5,049 bases of DNA from Actinoplanes liguriensis (GCA_000715855.1 KL571440.1:3938-8986), one strand, 5' to 3'; shown: positions 1 through 5,049, counted from the stretch's first letter. Program-made: numbers and translations. The notes: generated by a model from the sequence alone, not told the origin.

Positions 1-431
1 CGAGACGGCCGTTGCTCCTGCACCAACCGCGGTACTCGATCTTCGACCGGACGCCGGAGACCGGCGGGCTGCTCGACCCGGCCGACGACGACGGATTCGG
101 GCTGGTCGTCTACTCACCGCTGGCGCAGGGCCTGCTCACCGACAAGTATCTGGATACCATCCCGGCCGGGGCGCGGGCGCAGAACAGCACGTTCCTGTCA
201 CCGGACGCGATCACCGAGGAGTACCGGCAGCGGGCCCGGGCACTTAACAAGATCGCCGCCGAGGGCGGGCAGTCCCTGGCCCAGCTCGCCCTGCAGTGGG
301 TGCTGCGCAAGCCACAGGTCACCTCGGCGATCCTCGGGGCCAGCTCCCCCGCCCAGCTCGGCCACAACGTCCAGGCGCTCGACTTCCCGCCGCTGACCGC
401 GGAGGAAATCGCGCTCATCGACGGCGTCTGA
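1..431 (+). CDS. Aldo/keto reductase, YghZ/AKR14-like, C-terminal part (5' end outside window)
   Basis: This is the C-terminal roughly 143 residues of an NADPH-dependent aldo/keto reductase. The frame is open from base 3 and ends at TGA 429-431. Recognisable blocks are LLLHQPRYSIFDR at the left edge, a PLAQGLLTDKYL block at about 110-150, a GQSLAQLALQWVLR helix at about 268-306, and the SAILGASSPAQLGHNVQAL segment at about 327-377, which in this family binds the 2'-phosphate end of NADPH. The order and wording match E. coli YghZ (L-glyceraldehyde 3-phosphate reductase, AKR14) and the related Kv-beta-like cytosolic reductases. The catalytic Asp-Tyr-Lys-His tetrad lies upstream of the window and cannot be checked. 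The protein stops at LIDGV, somewhat earlier than YghZ. The luciferase-like gene starts one base after the stop, so the two are probably co-transcribed. The substrate cannot be predicted; a role beside sulfur/flavin genes is only contextual. Confidence 0.93.
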   Translation, partial: RRPLLLHQPRYSIFDRTPETGGLLDPADDDGFGLVVYSPLAQGLLTDKYLDTIPAGARAQNSTFLSPDAITEEYRQRARALNKIAAEGGQSLAQLALQWVLRKPQVTSAILGASSPAQLGHNVQALDFPPLTAEEIALIDGV

Positions 432-432
432 C

Positions 433-1443
433 GTGGCCGCACGGATCGGGGCCGGCCTCGCCGACGGCCGGCCCTTCCGCCTCGGGTTCCTGCTGCACCT
501 CGATGCCGACCTGGCCCCGGCCGACGCCTACCAGCAGGCCATCGACCTGTTCCAGGCGGCGGAGGAGCTGGGCTACGACTCCGGCTGGGTCATCCAGCGG
601 CGCTTCCGGCAGGGCAAGGAACACGTCTCCGCGCCACTGGTCGTGCTGGCCGCGATCGCCCAGCACACCCGGCGCATCCGGCTCGGCACCGGCGTACTCG
701 TGCTGCCCCTGGAGGACCCGATCAAGGTCGCCGAGGACGCCGCCACCGTCGACGCGCTCAGCGGTGGCCGGCTCGAACTCGGCGTCGGGCCCGGCCCCTT
801 CCCCGGCGCGTGGGAGGCCTTCGGGCTTCCCCTCTCCGAACGACATCAGCGGTACGCCGAGACGATCGCCCGGCTGCACGAGGTGCTCGACGGGACAGCG
901 CTCAACAGCCTCGGTGAGGTGCTGCATCCGCCCGGGCACGGCGTACGGGAAAGGCTCTGGCAGGCGACCACCAGCGACCTGGACCTGGCCATCGGCGCGG
1001 CCGAGGCGGCCGGCAAGGCCGGCGACGGCCTCCAACTGTCGCGAGCGACCGCCTGGCGTGCCCCGTCACCTGCCGACGCGCAGGCGCAGCAGGCGTCCTG
1101 GGTGGACGCCTACCGTGCGGCCTCCGTGCGAGAGCCGCGGGTGCAGGTGTCCCGGGCGGTGTACCCGCACCCCGACCGGGCCGAGGCGGTCCGACTCGTC
1201 ACGCGGGCGTGCGGCGATGGCAGAGCTGGCTGTCGCCGAAACGTGACGTGGCCGGGCTCGGCGTCGAGGATTACCTGGCCGCCGACCACGCCCTGCTCGG
1301 GCCACCCGAGCGAACCTGGTCGTGCCGCTGCTGCGGGGCGTGGCCTGTTCCCGGCCGAGTGCACCGGGCCGACGCTGCGCGAGCGCCTCACCCGGACGGC
1401 TCCGGAGCGGCAGGTGCGCCGCGCGCCGTCAGCGTCACGATGA
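433..1443 (+). pseudogene. Luciferase-like (LLM class) FMN-dependent monooxygenase, apparently frameshifted
   Basis: The open frame of 336 codons runs from GTG 433 to TGA 1441-1443. Residues about 15-256 form a good luciferase-like TIM barrel: RPFRLGFLLHLD at the first strand, AAEELGYDSGW (42-52), the signature RLGTGVLVLPLEDPIKVAED (83-102), DALSGGRLELGVGPGP (107-122), then LWQATTSD (175-182) and RVQVSRAVYPHPDRAEAVR (236-254). After about residue 257 the frame becomes an Arg/Pro/Ala-rich tail unlike the family. The expected continuation, RRWQSWLSPK...VEDYLAADHALLGPPE, is instead read in another frame at 1206-1310, so a one-base loss (or two-base gain) is inferred at about 1201-1209. A second shift after 1310 is possible. 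Such enzymes use FMNH2 and O2 to oxidise aldehydes, sulfonates or sulfones. The GTG lies one base after the reductase stop with no clear Shine-Dalgarno sequence, which suggests translational coupling. Whether this is a true pseudogene or a sequencing error is open. Confidence 0.72.
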
Positions 1444-1451
1444 CCACTGCC

Positions 1452-1469
1452 GCCCGGTTCGTGCCGGAC
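1452..1469 (-). terminator. Possible short hairpin after the FMN reductase stop
   Basis: An imperfect stem lies between the convergent ends of the luciferase-like gene and the FMN reductase gene, starting two bases past the reductase stop codon. The arms GTCCGG and CCGGGC (read on the - strand) pair over six positions, one of them G-U, around a six-base loop. On the + strand the G-U becomes a C-A mismatch, so it suits - strand transcripts better. There is no T-run, so this is a weak call. Confidence 0.25.
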
Positions 1470-1471
1470 GG

Positions 1472-1954
1472 TCAGGCCGCGATCGCTGCAGCGTACTGCT
1501 CGGCGACCGCGGCCACATCGGCCAGCTCCGGTTTGATCGCCGTGAGCCCGAAGTCGACCACGTCGGCGCCGAGCTCACGCAGCAGCCGGGCCAGGAAGGC
1601 CTCGGTGATGTCGGCCTGCTCCTGCGTCCCGGCCGTGACGACCGGTATCGCCACGACCCCGGCCAGGGCGTTGGGCGGCAGGCTCTCCAGGAAGATCTTC
1701 AGCATTCCGCTGTAGCTGCCCTGCAGTGTGGGCGAGGCCACGAGGAGCACCGCCGCGTCCTGCACCTCGGTCAGTGCCCGCCGGGTCCGCCGTGCCCGGG
1801 GGTCGAGCACATCACCGCCCAGTTCCGCGATGTCCACCACGACCGGCGATGTCCGCCCGGTTCTCTCGGCGACGCGCCGCCCCAGTTCGGCCGCGAGCCG
1901 CAGTGTTCGCGAACCGGTACGAGGATGCCCAGAAACGATCACGATGTCCGACAC
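1472..1954 (-). CDS. NADPH-dependent FMN reductase, SsuE/MsuE-like
   Basis: The small flavodoxin-fold reductase has 160 residues from GTG 1954. It starts VSDIVIVSGHPRTGSRT, the N-terminal phosphate-binding loop of the NADPH:FMN reductase family (compare the GSP...S pattern in SsuE). A second hallmark is SPTLQGSYSGMLKIFLESLP at about residues 74-93, equivalent to the flavin-contacting TPVY...SGALK segment of SsuE. The C-terminal helix carries LLRELGADVVDFG. The open frame extends upstream to ATG 1984, but GTG 1954 is preferred because AGGGGAGG sits six bases upstream and the extension lies outside the conserved fold. The enzyme would reduce FMN with NAD(P)H and pass FMNH2 to the neighbouring flavin-dependent monooxygenases. 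It lies 280 bp downstream of the SfnB-like gene on the same strand, so it may be read through from that operon or from its own promoter. It is convergent with the luciferase-like gene. Confidence 0.88.
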   Translation of the reverse strand: MSDIVIVSGHPRTGSRTLRLAAELGRRVAERTGRTSPVVVDIAELGGDVLDPRARRTRRALTEVQDAAVLLVASPTLQGSYSGMLKIFLESLPPNALAGVVAIPVVTAGTQEQADITEAFLARLLRELGADVVDFGLTAIKPELADVAAVAEQYAAAIAA

Positions 1955-1960
1955 GGACGG

Positions 1961-1968
1961 CCTCCCCT
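1961..1968 (-). promoter_or_regulatory. Strong ribosome binding site deciding the FMN reductase start
   Basis: AGGGGAGG on the - strand ends six bases before GTG 1954-1952. No comparable site precedes ATG 1984, so this site argues for the GTG start and a 160-residue product. Confidence 0.7.
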
Positions 1969-2003
1969 CCCACACCCACTGCAAGCATCCTCAACCCATC
2001 GGC

Positions 2004-2032
2004 CCCGTATGTCATCAGCCGAGTGTCGCCAA
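2004..2032 (-). promoter_or_regulatory. Candidate promoter for the FMN reductase gene
   Basis: On the - strand TTGGCG (2032-2027) and TACGGG (2009-2004) are separated by 17 bases, which would give a leader of roughly 45 bases to GTG 1954. Both hexamers are only partial matches to vegetative consensus elements. The -35 box sits inside the loop of the 7-bp inverted repeat at 2019-2046, consistent with an operator position, but this is inference from spacing only. Confidence 0.28.
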
Positions 2033-2054
2033 TCAGACTCACTCGGTAGTCATC
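2011..2054. repeat. Inverted repeat flanked by direct repeats in the reductase upstream region
   Basis: A perfect 7-bp inverted repeat, CCGAGTG (2019-2025) and CACTCGG (2040-2046), has a 14-base centre. Two bases outside each arm lies a copy of the direct repeat GTCATC (2011-2016 and 2049-2054). The layout is GTCATC-AG-arm-N14-arm-TA-GTCATC. It could be an operator, an RNA hairpin in the sfnB-like-to-reductase leader, or the trace of a tiny insertion with a 6-bp target duplication. It may also be chance. No protein-coding signal was recognised in the surrounding gap. Confidence 0.45.
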
Positions 2055-2234
2055 GGCGTGATGCCGGGTTCCGAGGATGCCGCCGACCCGGGTGGCGCCG
2101 ACCTCCTCGCCGTCCTTGTCGACGAAGGCGAGGACCCTGTGCAGCCTCACCGTTCGCGGGAGGCGATCGCGAGCACCGCGACCGGGCGATCGGCAGGACA
2201 GGCCGGTGTCGCGGATCGTGATCAGCCGGGATTG

Positions 2235-3437
2235 TCAGGGAAGCAGTCCGACGGCAGTGCGGCCGATGACGTCGAGGATGGCGTCGGAGTTCGGCGGGTG
2301 CAGGCTGCCGGTGCGCACGTCACGGTAGAGGCGTTCCAGTTCGTTGGCGCGGCTCACCGCCGATGCGCCGACCACCTGCACGGCCAGGTCGACAACCTGA
2401 CGGGCGGTGGTGACGGTGAATTCCTTGGCGGCGAACAGCCGGGAGGTCCACCAGTCGCCGTGGTCGGCGCCGGCGTCGAGGTCGGCGGTGGTCCGTTCCA
2501 GCAGGGACCAGGCCGCGTCAAGCAGGATCTCGCCCTGGGCAAGTTGCCGTTGCACGGCCGGTTTGTCCGCGTGGGTCTGCCCGGGCAGTGCGATCGACGA
2601 CCGTTCACGGGCGGTCAGCTCGGCCAGGTCCAGTGCACGGCGGGCGATCCCGAAATAGACGTTGGACACCAAAGGCAGATACCACTGCAAAATTCCGACG
2701 ATGTACGGCGGATACGGCTGACCGATCTCGGAGGCGCCAACGATCTGATCGGCCGGCACGAGCACGTTCTCGAGAATGGTGTCGTCGCTGGCGGTGGCCC
2801 GGACGCCGAGCGCGTCCCAGGTCTTCTCGGTGGTGACGCCGGCCGCGGTCCGGTCGACGAACAGGTGCACGATCCGCGGGCGTCCGGGGTCGGAGTCGTC
2901 GCGGGCGTGGATGCCGAGTTTGTCCCAGACCGGGGACAGCGAGGTGAACGTCTTGCGGCCGGTCACCACCCACGACCCGTCGGGCTGCGGCTCGGCGCGG
3001 GTGACCGCGTCGTCGAGGCCCAGATCGTTACCGCGTTCGCCGTGGCCGGCGGCCAGGACCAAGCCGCTGGCGACGTCGTTCAGCAGCCAGCCGAGGTCTT
3101 GGACGCCGGTGCGGGTCAACGCGGCGGCCGGGCCGGTCCAGTACAGGTGCATGTTGACGGCCAGGGCGGTGGCCGGCGCCCAGTAGGCGAGCCGCCGCTG
3201 CTCCCGGGACAGGGCGGTGATGCCGAGTCCACCGCCGCCGAGCTCGGTGGGGATCGCCGCGCGCAGATAGCCCTTCGCGCGCAGGTCCTCGAAGTCCTCG
3301 GTGAAGAAGCGGTTCTCCCGGTCGTAGCCGGCGGCGCGCCCGTGGAAGCGGCGGTAGTCCTCGTCGGTGAAGTAGGCGGACGGTTCCGCCTTCTCGAACA
3401 GGGGTGAGGTGGAGCTGGCGATCGTCGCGCTGGTCAT
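2235..3437 (-). CDS. Acyl-CoA dehydrogenase-fold flavin monooxygenase, SfnB/DszC-like
   Basis: The 400-residue flavoprotein has the acyl-CoA dehydrogenase layout. A helical N-terminal domain runs to about 125, a beta domain spans about 126-235 (GHGERGNDLG 131-140, WVVTGRKTFTSLSP 156-169, DALGVRATASDDTILENVLV 208-227), and a C-terminal helical bundle follows to the end. The usual flavin-loop motif SEPxAGSD is replaced by GERGNDLG. The region that normally carries the catalytic Glu of the YEGT motif reads RLYRDVRTGSLHPPNSDA (369-386), with no Glu and with His380. That pattern is known from monooxygenases of this fold, such as DszC, and from SfnB-type sulfur acquisition proteins. I infer oxidation of an organosulfur or similar substrate using FMNH2 and O2, not acyl-CoA dehydrogenation. 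Its ATG lies four bases after the cystathionine synthase-like stop, with ACGGAG seven bases upstream, so the two genes are translationally linked. The exact substrate is unknown. Confidence 0.85.
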   Translation of the reverse strand: MTSATIASSTSPLFEKAEPSAYFTDEDYRRFHGRAAGYDRENRFFTEDFEDLRAKGYLRAAIPTELGGGGLGITALSREQRRLAYWAPATALAVNMHLYWTGPAAALTRTGVQDLGWLLNDVASGLVLAAGHGERGNDLGLDDAVTRAEPQPDGSWVVTGRKTFTSLSPVWDKLGIHARDDSDPGRPRIVHLFVDRTAAGVTTEKTWDALGVRATASDDTILENVLVPADQIVGASEIGQPYPPYIVGILQWYLPLVSNVYFGIARRALDLAELTARERSSIALPGQTHADKPAVQRQLAQGEILLDAAWSLLERTTADLDAGADHGDWWTSRLFAAKEFTVTTARQVVDLAVQVVGASAVSRANELERLYRDVRTGSLHPPNSDAILDVIGRTAVGLLP

Positions 3438-3441
3438 GACT

Positions 3442-4785
3442 TCACTCCGTTTCCAGGGCGGTGCGGGTGATCAGGCCGGTGATGCGGCCGTCGGTGAGGA
3501 CAGCGAGCCGGGTGGCGGTGCCGGACGTGCGCGAGAGGGCCTCGGCGGCCGGTTCGCCGATGCCGACCGGTGACAGCGGCTGGGCGAAGTCGCGCAGCGG
3601 GGCGCCCGGGTCGGCGTGTGTGACGTCGGCGGCCGCCACCAGGCCGACGACGTCGCCGGGAGCCGGCGCGAGGTCGTCGGCGCCCCGGCGCGGCAACACG
3701 AGCAGCGCGACCGCGGCCGGGCCGGCCACCGCGGTCAGTTCACGGACCGGGGACCCGGCGGGCAGCACGAGGGGCACGGTGACCGGCCCGTCGCCGACCA
3801 GCGGTCCCGGGGCCGGAGGCGCGGGGAAGCCGGCCCGGCGCAGCCAGTCGTCGTCGAAGTACTTCGACAGGTAGGCGCGGCCGGAGTCAGGGGCGAGGAC
3901 CACAACGACGGATTCCGGGCCGAGGCGGCGGGCGACGCGCAGGGCGGCGACGACCGCGGTGCCGGTGGACGCCCCGGCCAGGATGCCCTCCTCGCGAGCC
4001 AGCCGCCTGGTCATCTCGATCGACTCGCGGTCGGTGACCCGCTCGACCCGATCGACCGCCTTCGGGTGGTACGCCTGCGGCCAGACGTCCTCGACGGTGT
4101 CCGGATGCACATAGTGGCCGATGCTCTCCACGTAGTACGGACTGCCGTCGCCGCCGCCGTAGACCGAGGACTCCGGGTCGGCGCCGACGATCGTGACCGC
4201 GCCGGTCTCGCGCAGGTAGGCACCGGCGCCGCTGATCGTGCCGCCGGTGCCGATGCCGGCGACGAAGTGGGTGATCCGGCCGCCGGTCTGCGCCCAGATC
4301 TCCGGCCCGGTGGTGGCCGCGTGCGCGCCGGGGTTGGCCGGGTTGTCGTACTGCCCGGCAAGCCATCCGCCGGGCGTCTCGGCGGCCAGGCGGGCGGCGA
4401 CCTGGGACACGTGCCGCGGGTCCTCCCGGGTGACGCCACCGACGGTGATCACGACCTCGGCGCCGTACGCACGCAAGGTTTTGATCTTCTCCTCGCTGCT
4501 CTTGTCCGGAACCACGACCAGCGCCCGGTAGCCGCGCTGGGCCGCGATCATGGCGAGCCCGACTCCGGTGTTGCCGGAGGTTCCCTCGACGATCACACCG
4601 CCGGGGCGCAGTTCGCCGGCTTCCTCGGCGGCGCGGACCATGGCGAGCGCGGCGCGGTCCTTGACGCTGCCGCCGGGGTTGAGGAACTCCGCCTTGAGGT
4701 GGACTTCTGCGGTTAACCCGGCGGTGACCCTGGTCAGGCGGATCAGGGGTGTGTCGCCGATGGCATCGAGCACACTCATTCCCAT
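3442..4785 (-). CDS. Cystathionine beta-synthase-like PLP enzyme with C-terminal CBS-domain pair
   Basis: The 447-residue fold-type II PLP enzyme belongs to the cysteine synthase/cystathionine beta-synthase family. SVLDAIGDTPLIRL opens the fold. NPGGSVKDR (36-44) carries the PLP lysine K42. EGTSGNTG (68-75) is the substrate loop and GTGGT (179-183) binds the PLP phosphate. PDSGRAYLSKYFDDDWL (299-315) is typical of cystathionine beta-synthases rather than of plain O-acetylserine sulfhydrylases. Residues about 330-447 form a degenerate CBS (Bateman) pair, with GLVAAADV (381-388) and ITGLITRTAL (435-444) as the clearest pieces. Length is close to mycobacterial Cbs (about 460). The conserved EGIGYDF loop of known synthases reads ESIGHYV (220-226), followed by a short insertion, so the acceptor may differ. 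It would join serine or O-acetylserine to a thiol. A second start, ATG 4779, fits the weak AGG upstream better than ATG 4785. It is first gene of the - strand block. Confidence 0.9.
   Translation of the reverse strand: MGMSVLDAIGDTPLIRLTRVTAGLTAEVHLKAEFLNPGGSVKDRAALAMVRAAEEAGELRPGGVIVEGTSGNTGVGLAMIAAQRGYRALVVVPDKSSEEKIKTLRAYGAEVVITVGGVTREDPRHVSQVAARLAAETPGGWLAGQYDNPANPGAHAATTGPEIWAQTGGRITHFVAGIGTGGTISGAGAYLRETGAVTIVGADPESSVYGGGDGSPYYVESIGHYVHPDTVEDVWPQAYHPKAVDRVERVTDRESIEMTRRLAREEGILAGASTGTAVVAALRVARRLGPESVVVVLAPDSGRAYLSKYFDDDWLRRAGFPAPPAPGPLVGDGPVTVPLVLPAGSPVRELTAVAGPAAVALLVLPRRGADDLAPAPGDVVGLVAAADVTHADPGAPLRDFAQPLSPVGIGEPAAEALSRTSGTATRLAVLTDGRITGLITRTALETE
3445..3450 (-). promoter_or_regulatory. 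Ribosome binding site of the SfnB-like gene inside the preceding gene
   Basis: ACGGAG on the - strand lies in the last codons of the cystathionine synthase-like gene, seven bases before ATG 3437-3435. It supports this start and translational coupling across the four-base gap. Confidence 0.6.
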
Positions 4786-4787
4786 AA

Positions 4788-4804
4788 CCTATCGTTCGAG
4801 TAGG
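4788..4804. repeat. CCTA-N9-TAGG inverted repeat next to the PLP enzyme start
   Basis: CCTA (4788-4791) and TAGG (4801-4804) form an interrupted inverted repeat immediately upstream of ATG 4785. The half-sites recur without a spacer at 4842-4849. The flanking context is also shared: AACCTAT occurs at 4786-4792 and 4840-4846, and TAGGAC at 4801-4806 and 4846-4851. A regulator binding here would overlap the leader and ribosome binding region of the - strand gene. The binder is unknown. Confidence 0.4.
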
Positions 4805-4829
4805 ACATCGGGGGTTGCGGGATCTCGCA

Positions 4830-4858
4830 ATACATATTAAACCTATAGGACTTGTCGA
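4830..4858 (-). promoter_or_regulatory. Candidate promoter for the PLP enzyme/SfnB-like operon
   Basis: On the - strand TCGACA (4858-4853), one mismatch from TTGACA, is followed after 16-17 bases by an AT-rich -10 zone (TATGTA at 4836-4831 or ATGTAT at 4835-4830). This is the most AT-rich spot in the whole window. The CCTATAGG palindrome lies in the spacer, a typical repressor position. The predicted leader is about 40-45 bases. No transcript data support it. Confidence 0.35.
4842..4849. repeat. CCTATAGG palindrome, candidate operator
   Basis: This perfect 8-bp palindrome lies in the divergent intergenic region. It shares half-sites and flanking bases with the interrupted copy at 4788-4804. 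It sits between the candidate -35 and -10 of the - strand promoter and just upstream of the + strand -35, so one bound protein could affect both directions. Confidence 0.42.
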
Positions 4859-4881
4859 TTGTTGTGACGCGGGGTTACGGT
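4852..4881 (+). promoter_or_regulatory. Candidate promoter for the divergent Tat-exported protein gene
   Basis: TTGTCG (4852-4857) and TACGGT (4876-4881) are 18 bases apart and resemble actinobacterial vegetative promoters with a TAnnnT -10 box. The -35 overlaps the opposing candidate -35 at 4853-4858, giving a compact back-to-back arrangement. The leader to ATG 4926 would be about 38 bases. Confidence 0.3.
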
Positions 4882-4912
4882 CCGAGCACTGAACGGCTCC
4901 GGACCGGCACAG

Positions 4913-4919
4913 AAGGTGA
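4913..4919 (+). promoter_or_regulatory. Ribosome binding site of the divergent gene
   Basis: AAGGTGA lies six bases before ATG 4926. It is a good match to the 16S rRNA 3' end and fixes the start of the truncated + strand gene. Confidence 0.65.
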
Positions 4920-4925
4920 TCCACC

Positions 4926-5049
4926 ATGACGGACGACCAATCCCAGGAACCGGGTCTCGTCGATGCCAACGTCGACCTCGATGCCCCACCGGGTCTCTCC
5001 CGGCGGCGACTGCTCACGTCGGCCGCCGTCGGCGCCGGTGTGCTGGCAG
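4926..5049 (+). CDS. N-terminus of a Tat-exported protein (truncated by window end)
   Basis: Only 41 codons are present, too few for the 3' side to be judged. The product begins MTDDQSQEPGLVDANVDL, an acidic, hydrophilic 24-residue n-region. The twin-arginine motif SRRRLL follows at residues 25-30, then the hydrophobic segment TSAAVGAGVLA. This is the layout of an actinobacterial Tat signal peptide, so the mature protein is probably folded, perhaps cofactor-bearing, and exported or membrane-anchored. Whether a lipobox cysteine follows lies beyond the window. The start is supported by AAGGTGA six bases upstream. The gene is divergent from the PLP enzyme operon and shares its 140-bp control region. 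A sulfonate-type ABC substrate-binding protein or a secreted sulfatase-like enzyme would fit the neighbours, but nothing in these residues identifies the family. Confidence 0.8.
   Translation, partial: MTDDQSQEPGLVDANVDLDAPPGLSRRRLLTSAAVGAGVLA

Larger units (their letters stand above)
1955..2234. other. 280-bp intergenic gap without a recognisable gene
   Basis: This stretch separates the SfnB-like gene from the FMN reductase gene, both on the - strand. It holds the reductase ribosome binding site, a candidate promoter and the repeat element at 2011-2054. A - strand frame stays open through it, in phase with the SfnB-like gene after its stop, but it has no ribosome binding site, no family resemblance and poor G/C bias at third positions beyond about 2080. 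It was not called as a gene. Confidence 0.6.

Noticed and set aside
296..1246. 316-codon + strand frame overlapping the aldo/keto reductase and luciferase-like genes
   Set aside because: Pro/Ser/Arg-rich translation typical of an out-of-frame reading of GC-rich genes. The two conserved families occupy the other frames.
1955..1984. Ten-residue N-terminal extension of the FMN reductase from ATG 1984
   Set aside because: No ribosome binding site precedes it, while GTG 1954 has AGGGGAGG at ideal spacing directly before the conserved flavodoxin-like fold.
1812..2150. 112-codon - strand frame reaching from the intergenic gap into the FMN reductase gene; it is in phase with the SfnB-like gene beyond its stop
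   Set aside because: No ribosome binding site at GTG 2150, no family resemblance, and half of it overlaps the reductase in another frame. One intervening stop followed by an open frame is unsurprising at this base composition.
2163..2224. GCGATCGC palindrome and GATC-rich stretch considered as a terminator after the SfnB-like gene
   Set aside because: No stable stem of useful length with a T-run could be drawn, and short GC palindromes are common at this composition.
1728..3407. 559-codon open frame on the + strand opposite the SfnB-like gene
   Set aside because: It mirrors a well-recognised - strand gene, has Gly/Arg/Val-rich low-information sequence with no family resemblance, and is a usual by-product of strong G/C third-position bias.
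3616..4716. 366-codon open frame on the + strand opposite the PLP enzyme gene
   Set aside because: It is antisense to conserved PLP motifs, has a composition driven by G+C content, and has no ribosome binding site or recognisable domain.
3887..5017. 376-codon - strand frame overlapping the PLP enzyme gene and the divergent gene
   Set aside because: Arg/Pro-rich translation with no motifs. It overlaps the conserved PLP enzyme in another frame and crosses the promoter region.

Overview
The window is about 70% G+C. Codon third positions are strongly G/C-biased, GTG starts occur, and Tat-type and mycothiol-era sulfur enzyme families are present. This points to a high-GC actinobacterium, perhaps of the Micromonosporaceae or Streptomyces type, but the genus cannot be fixed from this sequence. 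No RNA gene, CRISPR array or recognisable insertion sequence was seen.

Layout. The left end (1-431, + strand) is the C-terminal part of a YghZ-type aldo/keto reductase. One base after its stop, a luciferase-like (LLM class) FMN-dependent monooxygenase gene begins on the same strand (433-1443). Its reading frame is displaced near 1201-1209, so the usual C-terminus lies in another frame and the gene is probably broken, or the sequence carries an indel. Facing it on the - strand is a three-gene sulfur/flavin block, in transcription order: a cystathionine beta-synthase-like PLP enzyme (4785-3442), an acyl-CoA-dehydrogenase-fold flavoprotein resembling the SfnB/DszC monooxygenases (3437-2235), and, after a 280-bp gap, a small NADPH-dependent FMN reductase of the SsuE/MsuE type (1954-1472). 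A 140-bp AT-richer divergent promoter region (4786-4925) separates this block from the first 41 codons of a Tat-exported protein on the + strand (4926 to the window end).

How the genes may work together (inference). Two structurally unrelated flavin-dependent monooxygenases beside one FMN reductase is the logic of two-component systems that free sulfur from organosulfur compounds (sulfonates, sulfones, thiophenes). The reductase would supply FMNH2, the oxygenases would open C-S bonds or oxidise sulfur, and the PLP enzyme would put reduced sulfur into cysteine or cystathionine metabolism. The exported divergent product could be a substrate-binding protein or a periplasmic/extracellular enzyme of the same pathway, but too little of it is present to say. 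The substrate is unknown.

Control signals. The divergent region holds two CCTA/TAGG inverted repeats and overlapping candidate promoters facing opposite ways. The 280-bp gap upstream of the FMN reductase gene holds a symmetrical 44-bp element (an inverted repeat flanked by direct repeats) around a candidate promoter.
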